Source: Nocardia sp. NBC_01730 (GTDB lineage Bacteria > Actinomycetota > Actinomycetes > Mycobacteriales > Mycobacteriaceae). Taken from it: DNA of 64,000 bases. Where the stretch lies: contig NZ_CP109162.1 in NCBI RefSeq assembly GCF_035920445.1, forward strand, positions 372,001-436,000. The letters are read 5' to 3'. Within the stretch, counting starts at the first letter, position 1. Each line of letters starts with the position of its first letter. Under the pieces are notes generated by a model. The model worked only from the letters and a program-made list of their open reading frames with translations. It was not told where the DNA came from and did not search any database. This document shows positions 40,795 to 49,757 of the stretch, in pieces. A program made the translations under genes and the position numbers.

Positions 40795-41796
40795 CTATTC
40801 GGCCTTCCTGGCGCGGCTCGGCTGGACGCGGGGCGGCTCATTGGGCATCTTCGGGTACTGGGGCGGCCAGGGGGCGTCCATCAGACCCGCGGCCATGTCG
40901 CGTTCGGACAGCTCCAGCAGGGGGGCGATGGACTGCGGTTCGCGGTAGGCCCACGGGTCGCCGAGTTCGGCGTAGCGCTGGGGCACAGTGGCGATGGTCA
41001 GCTCGTCGGGTACCACGGAATCCAGGTCGGACCAGGTGATCGGCGTGGATACCTGTGCACCTACCTTCGGCCGTACGCACCAGGCGCCGAAAACCGTTTT
41101 GTGCGGGGCATTCTGGTTGAAGTCGACGAAGACCCGATTGCCGCGCTCCTCCTTCCACCAGTGCGCGGTGATCTCCTCCGGGTGCCTGCGCTCCAGTTCG
41201 CGGGCCAGCGCGACCGCGGCCGCTCGCACCTGGTAGCCGTCCCACCTCGGCTCCAGCGCAACGTAGATGTGCAATCCGCGGGAACCGGAGGTCTTGATCC
41301 GCGATTCGATGCCGAGCTCGGTGAACAATTCTCTGGTGAGTACGGCGGCGTGCTGGAGATCCTGGAAGGTGATGCCCGGCGAAGGATCGAGATCGATGCG
41401 CAGTTCATCGGCGATCTCGAGGTTGTCGGCGCGATTGGGCCAGACATGGAATCCGAGGCAGCCTTGGTTCACGGCCCACAGGATGTGCGCGAGATCGTGT
41501 GCGACGAGCGCGTCGCTGGTGGTGCCGTTCGGCGTGGAAACCTCTACGGTGTGCAGCCAGTCCGGCGCGGATTTCGGCACCCGCTTCTGAAACCATGATT
41601 TGCCGGACGCGCCGTCGGGATAACGCTCCAGCAGCAGGGGCCGCCCACCGACCACATCCAGAAACGGTTCGGCGATTGCCTGGTAGTACCGCACCAGGTC
41701 CAGTTTCGTCTCGCCGCGCTTGGTGAAATACACCTTGCCAGGATTGCTGATCGTGACGGTTCTGCCGTCGACCTCGACATCTATCGACTCGCTCAT
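40795..41796 (-). CDS. LigD-like DNA polymerase/primase (Prim-PolC type)
   Basis: This 333-residue archaeo-eukaryotic primase-fold polymerase carries 'GKVYFTKRGETKLDLVRYYQ', 'DELRIDLDPSPGITFQDLQH' (catalytic DxD in DLDP), 'SGSRGLHIYVALEPRW' (nucleotide-binding GSRGLH) and 'RVFVDFNQNAPHKTVFGAWC' (third acidic residue in VDFNQN). It corresponds to M. tuberculosis Rv3730c, which is encoded beside LigC. Prim-PolC fills short gaps with ribonucleotides in excision repair, per published work on mycobacteria. The start overlaps the ligase stop by 4 bp. Confidence 0.92.
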   Translation of the reverse strand: MSESIDVEVDGRTVTISNPGKVYFTKRGETKLDLVRYYQAIAEPFLDVVGGRPLLLERYPDGASGKSWFQKRVPKSAPDWLHTVEVSTPNGTTSDALVAHDLAHILWAVNQGCLGFHVWPNRADNLEIADELRIDLDPSPGITFQDLQHAAVLTRELFTELGIESRIKTSGSRGLHIYVALEPRWDGYQVRAAAVALARELERRHPEEITAHWWKEERGNRVFVDFNQNAPHKTVFGAWCVRPKVGAQVSTPITWSDLDSVVPDELTIATVPQRYAELGDPWAYREPQSIAPLLELSERDMAAGLMDAPWPPQYPKMPNEPPRVQPSRARKAE

Positions 41797-42878
41797 CGCG
41801 CCGCGCTTTCGCCGAAGAGGGCACCCAGTTCCGCGGGCGCGACTTCGTCGAGCTGGGCGTAGGTGCACGATTCCGGCGTTCGGTCGGGGCGGAAGCGCAC
41901 CAGCCTGCCGCCGTGCCGCAGCCGGCCCGACTGCACATGCTCGTAGCGAACCTCGGCGACCAGTTCCGGTCGCAGCGCTTCCCAGGACAGGTCCTTGCCT
42001 CCGGTCCAGCGGCTCACTCCGCCAGGCATCTTGCCGTCGGCCTTGGCCTGCGCCGCGGCGTCGGCCCAGTCCCGCCACGGGTGCTCGTCCAGTGCATTCC
42101 CCCGCAGCGGAGCCAGTTCCTCGACCAGGTCTTTACGCCGCGCCGCGGTGAAACTGCTGGCCACACCTACGTGGTGCAGGGTGCCCTCGTCGTCGAAGAG
42201 CCCGAGCAGTAGCGAACCGACACCGAGGCCGTCCTTGTGCCAGCGGAAGCCCGCCACCACGCAGTCGGCGGTGCGCTCGTGCTTGACCTTGACCATCACC
42301 CGCTTGTCCTGCAGGTAGGCCAACTCGTCGGACTTGACCACGACGCCGTCGAATCCGGCACCCTCGAATCGGGTGAACCAGTCCTCGGCGACGTCGGGGT
42401 CGTGCGTGAGCGGCGTCAGATGGACGCGGGCGAGTTCGGTGTCCAGGATCGTCTCCAGCAGCCGCCTGCGTTCGGTGAACGGCGCAGCGGTCAGATCCTG
42501 GTCGCCGAGCGCGAGCAGGTCGAAGGCGACGAAGCTGGCGGGCGTCTCTACGGCCAGCTTGTTCACCCGGGAGGCGGCCGGGTGCAGGCGGTTCTGCAGG
42601 GTGTCGAAGTCGAGTCCGTGCTCGGTGACCACCACGATCTCGCCGTCCACCACGCACTTGTCCGGCAGCGCCTGCTTCAGTAGTTCGGCAACCTCGGGAA
42701 AGTACCTGGTCAGCGGACGATCGTTGCGCGAGCCGAGTTCCACCTCGTCGCCGTCCCGGAACACGATGCAGCGGAAGCCGTCCCACTTGGGTTCGTAGCT
42801 CAGGCCCGGCTCGCGCGGCACCGTGGACGCGGATTTGGCTAGCATCGGCCGTACGGGTGGCAGCACCGGTAGGTCCAC
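41793..42878 (-). CDS. ligC: ATP-dependent DNA ligase (LigC)
   Basis: This 361-residue ligase has adenylation motif I 'YEPKWDGFR' (active Lys in KWDGF, about residue 31) and motif III 'FVAFDLLAL'. Motif IV is 'FDGVVVKSDELAYLQDKRVM', motif V is 'MVKVKHERTADCVVAGF', and an OB-fold C-terminal domain closes the protein. Length and the adjacent polymerase match LigC (Rv3731), which works in gap repair independently of LigD/Ku end joining. The two genes are translationally coupled. Confidence 0.94.
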   Translation of the reverse strand: MDLPVLPPVRPMLAKSASTVPREPGLSYEPKWDGFRCIVFRDGDEVELGSRNDRPLTRYFPEVAELLKQALPDKCVVDGEIVVVTEHGLDFDTLQNRLHPAASRVNKLAVETPASFVAFDLLALGDQDLTAAPFTERRRLLETILDTELARVHLTPLTHDPDVAEDWFTRFEGAGFDGVVVKSDELAYLQDKRVMVKVKHERTADCVVAGFRWHKDGLGVGSLLLGLFDDEGTLHHVGVASSFTAARRKDLVEELAPLRGNALDEHPWRDWADAAAQAKADGKMPGGVSRWTGGKDLSWEALRPELVAEVRYEHVQSGRLRHGGRLVRFRPDRTPESCTYAQLDEVAPAELGALFGESAAR

Positions 42879-43024
42879 GCGATCCTCCTCGGGTCGATCC
42901 TCACCCGTACCGACGTCGCGCGCGGCGCAAACTCATCGGTACGTGGCGCGGCTTCGGCTCGATCGTAGGCGGCGGCCCCGACAAGATCGTGGACTTCGGG
43001 CGCGTTACGCCCGTGGCCGTCGGC

Positions 43025-43423
43025 TCAGTTCTCCAACCAGCCGCGCTCGTCGGCGAAGGCGGTGAGCCGATCGCGGATGGTGAGGATCTCACCTGCGGTG
43101 AGCGCGGGGCTCGCCTCCAGGAGCAACTCGGTGATCAGGCGCTTGTGTTCGACCACGGTGAGCTGCCCGGAACTCGGTTTGTCCTTTCCCTTGTGCCGGG
43201 GTGGCGGAGGAGCGGGCTGGCCGCCGACCGCACTGAGATTGACCGCCTTCGGTCCGCGGTCGCCTTCGGTCATGTCGAATTCGAACACCCGTCCCTGGCG
43301 CAACTCGTCCTCGTCCAGACCGATGTCGTTGACGTGGACGAACACATCCGGCCCACCGTCTTCCGGCCGAATGAACCCGAATCCCCGAGAGCTGTCGAAC
43401 GACACCAATTTCCCGATGGACAC
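43025..43423 (-). CDS. cspB: Cold-shock domain protein, CspB-like, with C-terminal extension
   Basis: This 132-residue protein starts at GTG 43423, with GAGGAG 8 nt upstream; GTG 43429 is too close to it. The cold-shock domain (residues 1-65) has RNP1-like 'SSRGFGFIRPEDGGPDVFVH' and the VFVH RNP2 motif. A Pro-rich linker and a 55-residue helical tail follow ('GQLTVVEHKRLITELLLEAS'). This two-part layout matches CspB-type proteins of mycobacteria. It binds single-stranded RNA or DNA as a chaperone. Confidence 0.92.
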   Translation of the reverse strand: MSIGKLVSFDSSRGFGFIRPEDGGPDVFVHVNDIGLDEDELRQGRVFEFDMTEGDRGPKAVNLSAVGGQPAPPPPRHKGKDKPSSGQLTVVEHKRLITELLLEASPALTAGEILTIRDRLTAFADERGWLEN

Positions 43424-43462
43424 CAACACCCACTCCTCATCCTCTGACGCTACTCGGCCACT

Positions 43463-44563
43463 TTAACCCGCATTTTCGCCGGCGTTGGAGGAAAGCGCCT
43501 TTTGCAATGAATTGAAAACAGTCAGTCCCTGACCGACCATTCCGTTCACCAGTTCACCCACTCCGTCGGGACCGTTGAGCACAGTGAGATTCGCGTTCGC
43601 CAACCCGGTCGAGGCCTGCTTGACGATCTCCGGAAGTTGTTCGATCAACAACTGGTCCAGCGCGATCCGGTTGTTCGACGCGGCCGCCGCGGCCTGGATC
43701 CTGGTGCGGTCGGCCTCCGCCTCTGCCAGGATGCGGACCCGGTCGGCCTCGGCCCGAGCGGGCTTCACGACCTCGGCCTGCAACTGCTGTTCGCGCAGCT
43801 CCGCCTCCTTGCGCGCCTGCTCGGCCTGAGCGGTCAGCACCTCCTGCAGCGCCATCGCCTCGGCGAGCGGACCGGCCTGGGCAGCTTCGGCGTTGGCCTT
43901 GTCGATGTCGCGCTGGTACTGCGCGCGCAGGATCGACGTCTCGCGCTGATACTCCGCCTGCCTGCGCTGAGATTCCTGCTCGGCTTGTGCCGCCGCCTGT
44001 GCGGCCTGCGACTGCGCGATCTGCGCGTCGCGCTGCACGGCAGCGTTGTGCGGCGCGGCGAGTGCGGCGATATAGCCGAGGTTCCCGTCGTCGATGGACT
44101 GGATCTGGAAGGAATCGACCCACAGGCCGATATTGCTCATCTCCACTTTCGACGCGACGAGCACTTCGTCGGCCAACTTCTGGCGCTCCCGGATGATCTC
44201 CTCGACCGTCATCGAACCGACGATCGAGCGCAAGTGCCCGGAGAAGATACGGCCGGTCAGCACGGACATCTCCCGTTCCTGCTCGGAGAGGAACCGCTGC
44301 GCCGCGTTCACGATGGACTGTGTGTCGTTGGCGACCTTGAACGCGATCACCGCGCGGACGTCCAGCTGGATCGCCTGCTTGGTGACGCAGCGCTCCTTGA
44401 TCTCGGACTCGAACATCGCCAGCGACAGGTACCGCACCTTGCGGAACAGGGGAATCACCCAGGAGCCGCGTCCGATGATCACCTTGAACGGTGCGTTGTC
44501 GCGGCTTTTGCCGCCGCTGACCAGCATCGCCTCGTCCGGGTCTGGTACGTGATAACCCAGCAC
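43463..44563 (-). CDS. SPFH/flotillin family protein
   Basis: This 366-residue protein starts at GTG 44563 with AGGGAG 7 nt upstream. An SPFH domain (about 10-190) includes 'VIIGRGSWVIPLFRKVRYLS' and 'TKQAIQLDVRAVIAFKVAND'. A long Glu/Ala-rich coiled coil follows (about 190-310, 'AQAAAQAEQESQRRQAEYQR', 'EAELREQQLQAEVVKPARAE'), then a short C-terminal region. It lacks a clear N-terminal membrane helix, as in flotillin/Floa proteins that insert by a hairpin. Flotillins scaffold membrane microdomains. The upstream gene encodes a small OB-like partner. Confidence 0.9.
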   Translation of the reverse strand: MLGYHVPDPDEAMLVSGGKSRDNAPFKVIIGRGSWVIPLFRKVRYLSLAMFESEIKERCVTKQAIQLDVRAVIAFKVANDTQSIVNAAQRFLSEQEREMSVLTGRIFSGHLRSIVGSMTVEEIIRERQKLADEVLVASKVEMSNIGLWVDSFQIQSIDDGNLGYIAALAAPHNAAVQRDAQIAQSQAAQAAAQAEQESQRRQAEYQRETSILRAQYQRDIDKANAEAAQAGPLAEAMALQEVLTAQAEQARKEAELREQQLQAEVVKPARAEADRVRILAEAEADRTRIQAAAAASNNRIALDQLLIEQLPEIVKQASTGLANANLTVLNGPDGVGELVNGMVGQGLTVFNSLQKALSSNAGENAG

Positions 44564-44582
44564 GTCTGTCTCCCTTACTGTT

Positions 44583-44816
44583 TCAGATTCCTTCGAGCGA
44601 ATCCGGGCCGAGCGGAATCCATGGAACGACATCGACGACGCGCCCGGGATGGGCCGCGATGACCAGTACGGCCGATCCTGCCGGAATCGGCTCGGTGGCC
44701 TGTGCGATGTACAGCTCGGTTCCCCCTCGAATCGCGACCAGGACCTCACCCAGCGTCCCGGCGCCCCGGATCGGCGATGTGAGCCTACCTGTCAAACCCA
44801 CCACAGGGTCTGTCAT
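44583..44816 (-). CDS. Small NfeD-like (OB-fold) partner of the SPFH protein
   Basis: This 77-residue beta-rich protein starts at ATG 44816, with AGGAGA upstream. Its pattern 'VGLTGRLTSPIRGAGTLGEV' ... 'GSAVLVIAAHPGRVVDVVPW' resembles the soluble OB-fold of NfeD proteins, which are usually encoded next to flotillin/SPFH genes. The membrane and protease parts of long NfeD are absent. It lies 19 bp upstream of the SPFH start, in the same operon. Confidence 0.7.
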   Translation of the reverse strand: MTDPVVGLTGRLTSPIRGAGTLGEVLVAIRGGTELYIAQATEPIPAGSAVLVIAAHPGRVVDVVPWIPLGPDSLEGI

Positions 44817-44903
44817 CCCACGATCTTCTCCTGCTGGATCCCGGATCGCCACCCTACCTCTCGCACAGCGCCTTTCGATACGGTCTTCGATGGGCGCGTG
44901 CCG

Positions 44904-45533
44904 TCACGAGCGGTACAGCGAGCGATACGCGGTGAGCATCGCGACGCAGTGGTCGACGATCTGGTCCCTGGTGGCGCGCAGCGAGCCGTTCAGCCATGCC
45001 GAGAACATGCCGGCGTTGCCGCTGGCCATCGTCACCGCGGCGAGCCTGCGCTTGACCGGGTCGTCGATGTGGCCGAACAGATGGTCCTGCATGATGCGGG
45101 TGAACACCGGCATCACCGCGATGGTGGTCTGGCCGAGTCCGGTGCTGGAATACGGTTCGACCAGGAACAGTCGCGACTTTCGCGGGTCGGCGAGCACCTT
45201 GTCCACCAGGATCTCCGACAGCTTGCGGTCACGGGACGGGTCGTCAGTGGAGGCGAATACCGTCATCGGCTCCAGGAATTCGTCGGCGATCCGACGGTAG
45301 AGCACGTCGAGCAGTTCGTCGCGGCTGGCGAAACTCTCGTAGAAATAGCGGTCGGTGAGGTTCGCCTTACGGCACACGGCGCGCATGGTGACCCCGCTCG
45401 CGCCCGCCTCGCCGATCAGATCGAGCGCGGCCTCCAGCAGCGCCGCTCGCCGCGCCTCCCTGCGCTCGGAGAGTGTCGTTCCACCCCAGATCCGCGGGCC
45501 CGCGTCATCCTCTGATTCCTGACCTGTCTGCAC
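44904..45533 (-). CDS. TetR family transcriptional regulator
   Basis: This 209-residue protein has an HTH at about residues 25-70 ('RAALLEAALDLIGEAGASGV', 'TMRAVCRKANLTDRYFYESF') and a helical C-terminal domain. The start is GTG 45533. It lies upstream of the SPFH pair in the same direction and 74 bp downstream of the cysteine-synthase/rhodanese stop. Either could be a target; no operator was identified. Confidence 0.9.
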   Translation of the reverse strand: MQTGQESEDDAGPRIWGGTTLSERREARRAALLEAALDLIGEAGASGVTMRAVCRKANLTDRYFYESFASRDELLDVLYRRIADEFLEPMTVFASTDDPSRDRKLSEILVDKVLADPRKSRLFLVEPYSSTGLGQTTIAVMPVFTRIMQDHLFGHIDDPVKRRLAAVTMASGNAGMFSAWLNGSLRATRDQIVDHCVAMLTAYRSLYRS

Positions 45534-45607
45534 GGGCCAACGATAATGCTTGGCCTCCCATGCCGACGCGACCTCACCGCCGCCGACGTTCCGCGACAGA
45601 TCCTGAC

Positions 45608-46933
45608 TCAGCCGCGCTCCATGGGAAGGCCCGAGTCACGCCATGCGACGATGCCGCCGTCGAGGCTGGCGGCGTCGTATCCCGCATGCCGGGCTCGAGC
45701 GGCGAAACGCAGCGACAACTCGCCCACCGGGCAGACGAAGACCACCGGGCGCGACCGCGGGAACGGGATGCCGTGGGTGAACATGTCGTCGAGCTGGTCG
45801 TCGCGGATGTTCAGCGCGCCGGGCACGTGGCCGATGCGGTAGGCCATCGCGCCACGGGTGTCGACGATGGTCGGTCGGCCGACCCGGTCCAGTTCGGCGA
45901 GCTGCTCGGGCGACAGTGCCGGCGTAGTGGTCAGATCGGCCGGCGTCGGCGCCGGTTCGCGGTCGGTGCGGCCGAACAGGTCGGGCCTGCGCTTCTTGAT
46001 ATACGACAGGTACGGCTCGAGCCGGTCGCAGACGATGAATACCGCGACGATCGGCTCGTTCGATTCGGTCGTCGAATGATGAAGTGCACCAAGTATTTCC
46101 AGTGTCGCCACATAGCTCGCACCGCTGGTCGGCCCGGCGAGCACCCCGTATCCCGTTGCGAGCCGCAGCGTCGCGTCCACGGCGTCGCCCGCCGCCACGG
46201 TGACGATCCGATCGTAGAAGTCGGGTTGGAACAATCCGACATCCCACATCTCGCTCTCCGACCGGATGCCCGGAATGAAGTCCGACCGCTCGGACACCAC
46301 GGCGACGGTGCGCAATTCGGGATTGTGCTTGCGCAGATAGGTGGCGGCGCCTCGAGTGGACCCGGTGGTGCCGAGCCCGCCGATCAGGTAGTCGACCCTG
46401 GTGATGCCGTCGGCGGCGAGGTCTTCGTGGATTTCCCGGCCGGTGCCGTGATGGTGTGCCTCGACGTTCTTCTCGTTGGTGTACTGGGACAGGTGGCGGT
46501 ACGTGCCGGGCTGTTGAGCCATGGTTGCCTCGATGACCGAGTAGACGTCGTTCGGTGTGGTGGGGTCCGGGCATTCGGAGAGGCCGGGCAGTTCCACGAT
46601 CTCGGTGCCGAACAGCTGCAGCAGATCGCGGACCTCGGCCACTTTGATTCGGTTGGTCACCGCGCGCAAACCGATGCCGCGCATGGCCCCCAGGACGCGG
46701 AGCGCCTTGGCGGTATTTCCGCTGGAGGCCTCGATGAGTGTCTGCGCGCTCGCGCGGATCTCATCCAGGTCGTCGCGGAGCATGCCCCAGGCCACCCGGT
46801 CCTTGACCGAGCCGAACGGATTGTGCGACTCCAGTTTCGCATAGAGCTCGACATTCGCCAGCCCGTGCACCGCGGGATCGAGGAGCAGCAAAGGCGTATT
46901 GCCGATCAGTTCGGTGATGTGTTCGTAGCGCAT
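45608..46933 (-). CDS. Cysteine synthase-like PLP enzyme fused to a rhodanese domain
   Basis: This 441-residue fusion starts with a fold-type II PLP enzyme (residues 1-320): 'LIGNTPLLLLDPAVHG', PLP Lys44 in 'FGSVKDR', 'LIEASSGNTAKALRVLGAMR' and a phosphate-cup 'IGGLGTTGSTRGAATYLR'. The C-terminal rhodanese (about 340-441) has the catalytic loop CPVGELS with Cys401, and 'LDGGIVAWRDSGLP' at its end. Beta-replacement on an activated serine with sulfide or another nucleophile is the expected chemistry; SbnA-type relatives use O-phosphoserine to make a 2,3-diaminopropionate precursor. The rhodanese could supply or receive sulfane sulfur. It is the last gene of a four-gene coupled operon (TGATG overlap with the previous gene). 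Confidence 0.88.
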   Translation of the reverse strand: MRYEHITELIGNTPLLLLDPAVHGLANVELYAKLESHNPFGSVKDRVAWGMLRDDLDEIRASAQTLIEASSGNTAKALRVLGAMRGIGLRAVTNRIKVAEVRDLLQLFGTEIVELPGLSECPDPTTPNDVYSVIEATMAQQPGTYRHLSQYTNEKNVEAHHHGTGREIHEDLAADGITRVDYLIGGLGTTGSTRGAATYLRKHNPELRTVAVVSERSDFIPGIRSESEMWDVGLFQPDFYDRIVTVAAGDAVDATLRLATGYGVLAGPTSGASYVATLEILGALHHSTTESNEPIVAVFIVCDRLEPYLSYIKKRRPDLFGRTDREPAPTPADLTTTPALSPEQLAELDRVGRPTIVDTRGAMAYRIGHVPGALNIRDDQLDDMFTHGIPFPRSRPVVFVCPVGELSLRFAARARHAGYDAASLDGGIVAWRDSGLPMERG

Positions 46934-48474
46934 CAGGGAGCCTCGGCGGGTCGGACCGGCCTCGGAGGCCGGTGGGGAGAATGCGGCACGACGGGACGCG
47001 GTGGCGGATCGGCGGGGACGTGTGGCTCGTAGTCGGTGTCGCCGACGACTTGAAAACCGCTCGCGTGATGCGAGACTGCGAGTTTCGCTGTCGGCGGGTG
47101 CATCGAGGCCGACGCCGCAGACAAGTCCATGTGGTAGGCGGCGGTGTTCGGGAACACGACCAGATCGCCCGGCTGCGGCCGTTCGGGCAGCCACACCTTG
47201 TGATTGGTGATCAGGTCTCGCTCCAGGCACAGCCGTCCGGCAAAATACACGCCGACCGGGCCGGACTCGGTCACCGGGTGGGACGCGGCGGGACATTCTG
47301 CCGGGGCGGGTCCGTCGGCCGCGCCGCGCAGGACGATCGGATCGACCATGACCTCCTGGTCGGCGGGGGTCACGGAATCGCGGCTGAGGTCCACGTTCAC
47401 CAGCACCGTGCCGTTGGCAAGCTCTTTGACGAACTCGACCGTGGCCACTGTAATGCCCGCGTGATCGACCAGCGCTTTACCTGGCTCGAGCCATAGGTCG
47501 AGCAGGTTGTCGCCCACGACCTGCGCCACGGTGCGCCCGCCATGGCGCTCCAGCGGCGCGTCGAGCAGATCCGCGAGCATCCCGCTCGCGGGCACGGTGT
47601 TGGCGTACTTGTGGAACACCGGTGTGCCGTGCACGGCGCCGCCCGCGATGTGGTAGCCGAAGGTGTTGCTGCCCCAGCTCATCGGCTCGCCACGGCAGAG
47701 CAGTGATTCGCGCAGTGCGAGCACGTAGGCGTCGAACCGCTCGGCGTCGGCGGTGAACACCTGACGGAATCCACCGCCGATGTCGAGCACCGACGGTGCG
47801 AGCCCGCAGTCGTAGGCCTGCTCGATCACTGCGAGGCAGGCGTCGATCGCACGGACCCGCTCGCCGAGGTCGCCGGAGTCGAGGTGGAAGGCAAAGCCGA
47901 GGAACGCGATTCGGCCACGCTGCGCCGAAAGCAGGTCGATTGCCTGTGGGAGGTGCGCGAGCGGCACGCCGAACCGGCTCACCTGGCCCGCATCGAAACC
48001 GGATACCCGAAGCAACACGGGCACACGCGCGCCTTCCTCGGCGAGCTCGGTGATCCGGCGCAGTTCCCACAGGTTGTCCACGTTGACGGTCGCCCCGCAG
48101 CCGACGAGGTCGCGCAGAAAGGCTTCCCCCTTCGGTCCGGTCACCTCGATACGTGCCGGATCGAACCCCGCGCCGACGGCGCTGGCGAGCTCGTACGGCG
48201 AGGCCACGTCGATGGCGATACCCGCGTGCTCCGCGGTCCGGACCAACGCGCGGGACTGATTGACCTTGTGCGCGTAGCAGATCCGGTGCCGGGGCAACCG
48301 CGGGTCCAGCTCCGCGCGCAGACTCGCCAGGTTCTCCGCATACACTTGCGGAAACATCAGGTGCGCGGGGGAGCCGAACCGAGTCAGCGTCGCGGCTACG
48401 GCATCGGGTGTATCGAGGAAGGCGCGCACCAGCGGATGGAGCTTCGCGGGTAGCGCCGGGAACGGCGACGTCAT
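46933..48474 (-). CDS. Y4yA family PLP-dependent decarboxylase-like enzyme (fold III)
   Basis: This 513-residue protein resembles diaminopimelate/ornithine decarboxylases. The PLP Lys is K70 in 'RICYAHKVNQ'. It continues with 'AIDVASPYELASAVGAGFDP', 'ATVNVDNLWELRRI', a His-ring 'GFAFHLDSGDL', the phosphate-binding 'DIGGGFRQ' and 'LWLEPGKALVDHAGITVATV' (EPGK). The active-site Cys-Asp of decarboxylases is not plainly conserved. The last 40 residues are a Pro-rich tail. It belongs to the Y4yA group named after a rhizobial symbiosis-plasmid gene. SbnH-like members act in siderophore assembly, so amine formation for a metallophore is a possible role. The start overlaps the HMA gene by 4 bp. Confidence 0.85.
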   Translation of the reverse strand: MTSPFPALPAKLHPLVRAFLDTPDAVAATLTRFGSPAHLMFPQVYAENLASLRAELDPRLPRHRICYAHKVNQSRALVRTAEHAGIAIDVASPYELASAVGAGFDPARIEVTGPKGEAFLRDLVGCGATVNVDNLWELRRITELAEEGARVPVLLRVSGFDAGQVSRFGVPLAHLPQAIDLLSAQRGRIAFLGFAFHLDSGDLGERVRAIDACLAVIEQAYDCGLAPSVLDIGGGFRQVFTADAERFDAYVLALRESLLCRGEPMSWGSNTFGYHIAGGAVHGTPVFHKYANTVPASGMLADLLDAPLERHGGRTVAQVVGDNLLDLWLEPGKALVDHAGITVATVEFVKELANGTVLVNVDLSRDSVTPADQEVMVDPIVLRGAADGPAPAECPAASHPVTESGPVGVYFAGRLCLERDLITNHKVWLPERPQPGDLVVFPNTAAYHMDLSAASASMHPPTAKLAVSHHASGFQVVGDTDYEPHVPADPPPRPVVPHSPHRPPRPVRPAEAP

Positions 48475-49757
48475 ACCGCGGTATCCGATGGCTCCGTGCC
48501 CGATCCCAGCGCCGCGGTCTCGTGCTGCTCGGCAACCGGGTTGTAGCCGCCGTCGCGGATGGCCTCGAACGCCCGCGCCCGGTTGCGCGGGCTGCGGAAC
48601 TCCGCGACCACTCGCTTGCTGGTCAGGCCGATGTCGAGGACACGGATGTCCATCGATTCCAGCACCCCGCCGATTGTGCGGACGCAGTGTTTGCAGGTCA
48701 TGTCCGGCACATAGAACACCTGGTCCTCGGCGGTGGCGGCGCGGTCAGCGGTCGCCTCGTCGAGATCGGCGCTCACCTCGACGACCTCGCACCGCTCGGC
48801 GATCTCGGTGAATGTCGCGACGAACCGGTCGACCACCACAGGCAGGATGCTGTAGTGCTCACCGTTCAGCTGGTGTGGCACGGCGGCGAGACAGGAGGGG
48901 TGGGTGCCCGCGGGTAGCAGCGCGTACTGGCGGGAGATCAGGTCGAGGTCGTCGTGGTACTTGGCGATCGCGTCCTGAACGGAGAGCCCCTCGATGGTGG
49001 TGGCGCGGCGCATGACGGTGTGCGCGTCGGCGATGGTGGCGTCCTTCATCGCGCGCAGCGTCGCTACCGTCTCCGCCGAGTAGCGGACGGTGCCGTCGAG
49101 CTGCGCCACGAGCGTCACCGGGATCATGCCGCGCCGGTAGGTCGAGGCTTGCAGTTCCCAGAACCAGTGGGTGGCCGCGGCGGCGAACAGTCCGGAATCA
49201 TGGATGCCCCTGGCGAACTCGGCGGCGCCGCGATAGGGGGTCTGCCTGGCCAGCAGCGCGTGCTGCGCCAGCACGCGCCCGGCGGCCTCGATGCCCACCC
49301 TGAAGATGTCGAGCGGATCGCGATCGGTGGTCGTGCCATCCAGCACCGCGTGCTCGTGCGGACCGAGCGCCGAAACCCGATCGGCGAAACCGGAATTCGC
49401 ATCCAGAGCGTGCCACAGTGCCAGCACGGTCTCGCGCATCGCGATCGGCACCAGCGGTCCGAGCCCATCGGAGCGGAAGTGTCCCGTGTTGGGGATGCCG
49501 TCGCTGTCGGTCCACGCGATCCGGTGGGTGGCGCTGGTCACCTGGTCTGCCCGGCACGGCCGCATGAATCGCTCCAGGTACAGCCGCTGTGAGTAGGTAA
49601 GATGACTATCCTGCTCGGGACGCACTGCGGCACAGGTGAATTCGAATCCGCGCGGCGCGGGCTGCGATACCTGCGCGGTGAACAGCCCTGGCTGCGCCAG
49701 CCCGGCCAGCACGCGGGACGCGGCGCGCCGGTCGTAGCGGGGGATGTCGATCGTCAC
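48471..49757 (-). CDS. Unrecognised protein with C-terminal heavy-metal-associated (HMA) domain
   Basis: This 428-residue protein has two parts. Residues 1-345 are helical and I do not recognise them: for example 'YSQRLYLERFMRPCRADQVT', 'GLFAAAATHWFWELQASTYR' and 'HTVMRRATTIEGLSVQDAIA'. Residues about 349-415 are an HMA domain with the soft-metal motif MTCKHC (Cys355, Cys358), followed by 'VLESMDIRVLDIGLTSKRVV'. HMA domains bind Cu+, Zn2+ or similar ions and hand them on. The N-terminal part is presumably an enzyme or carrier that acts with its three PLP/sulfur neighbours. It overlaps both neighbours by 4 bp. Confidence 0.8.
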   Translation of the reverse strand: MTIDIPRYDRRAASRVLAGLAQPGLFTAQVSQPAPRGFEFTCAAVRPEQDSHLTYSQRLYLERFMRPCRADQVTSATHRIAWTDSDGIPNTGHFRSDGLGPLVPIAMRETVLALWHALDANSGFADRVSALGPHEHAVLDGTTTDRDPLDIFRVGIEAAGRVLAQHALLARQTPYRGAAEFARGIHDSGLFAAAATHWFWELQASTYRRGMIPVTLVAQLDGTVRYSAETVATLRAMKDATIADAHTVMRRATTIEGLSVQDAIAKYHDDLDLISRQYALLPAGTHPSCLAAVPHQLNGEHYSILPVVVDRFVATFTEIAERCEVVEVSADLDEATADRAATAEDQVFYVPDMTCKHCVRTIGGVLESMDIRVLDIGLTSKRVVAEFRSPRNRARAFEAIRDGGYNPVAEQHETAALGSGTEPSDTAV

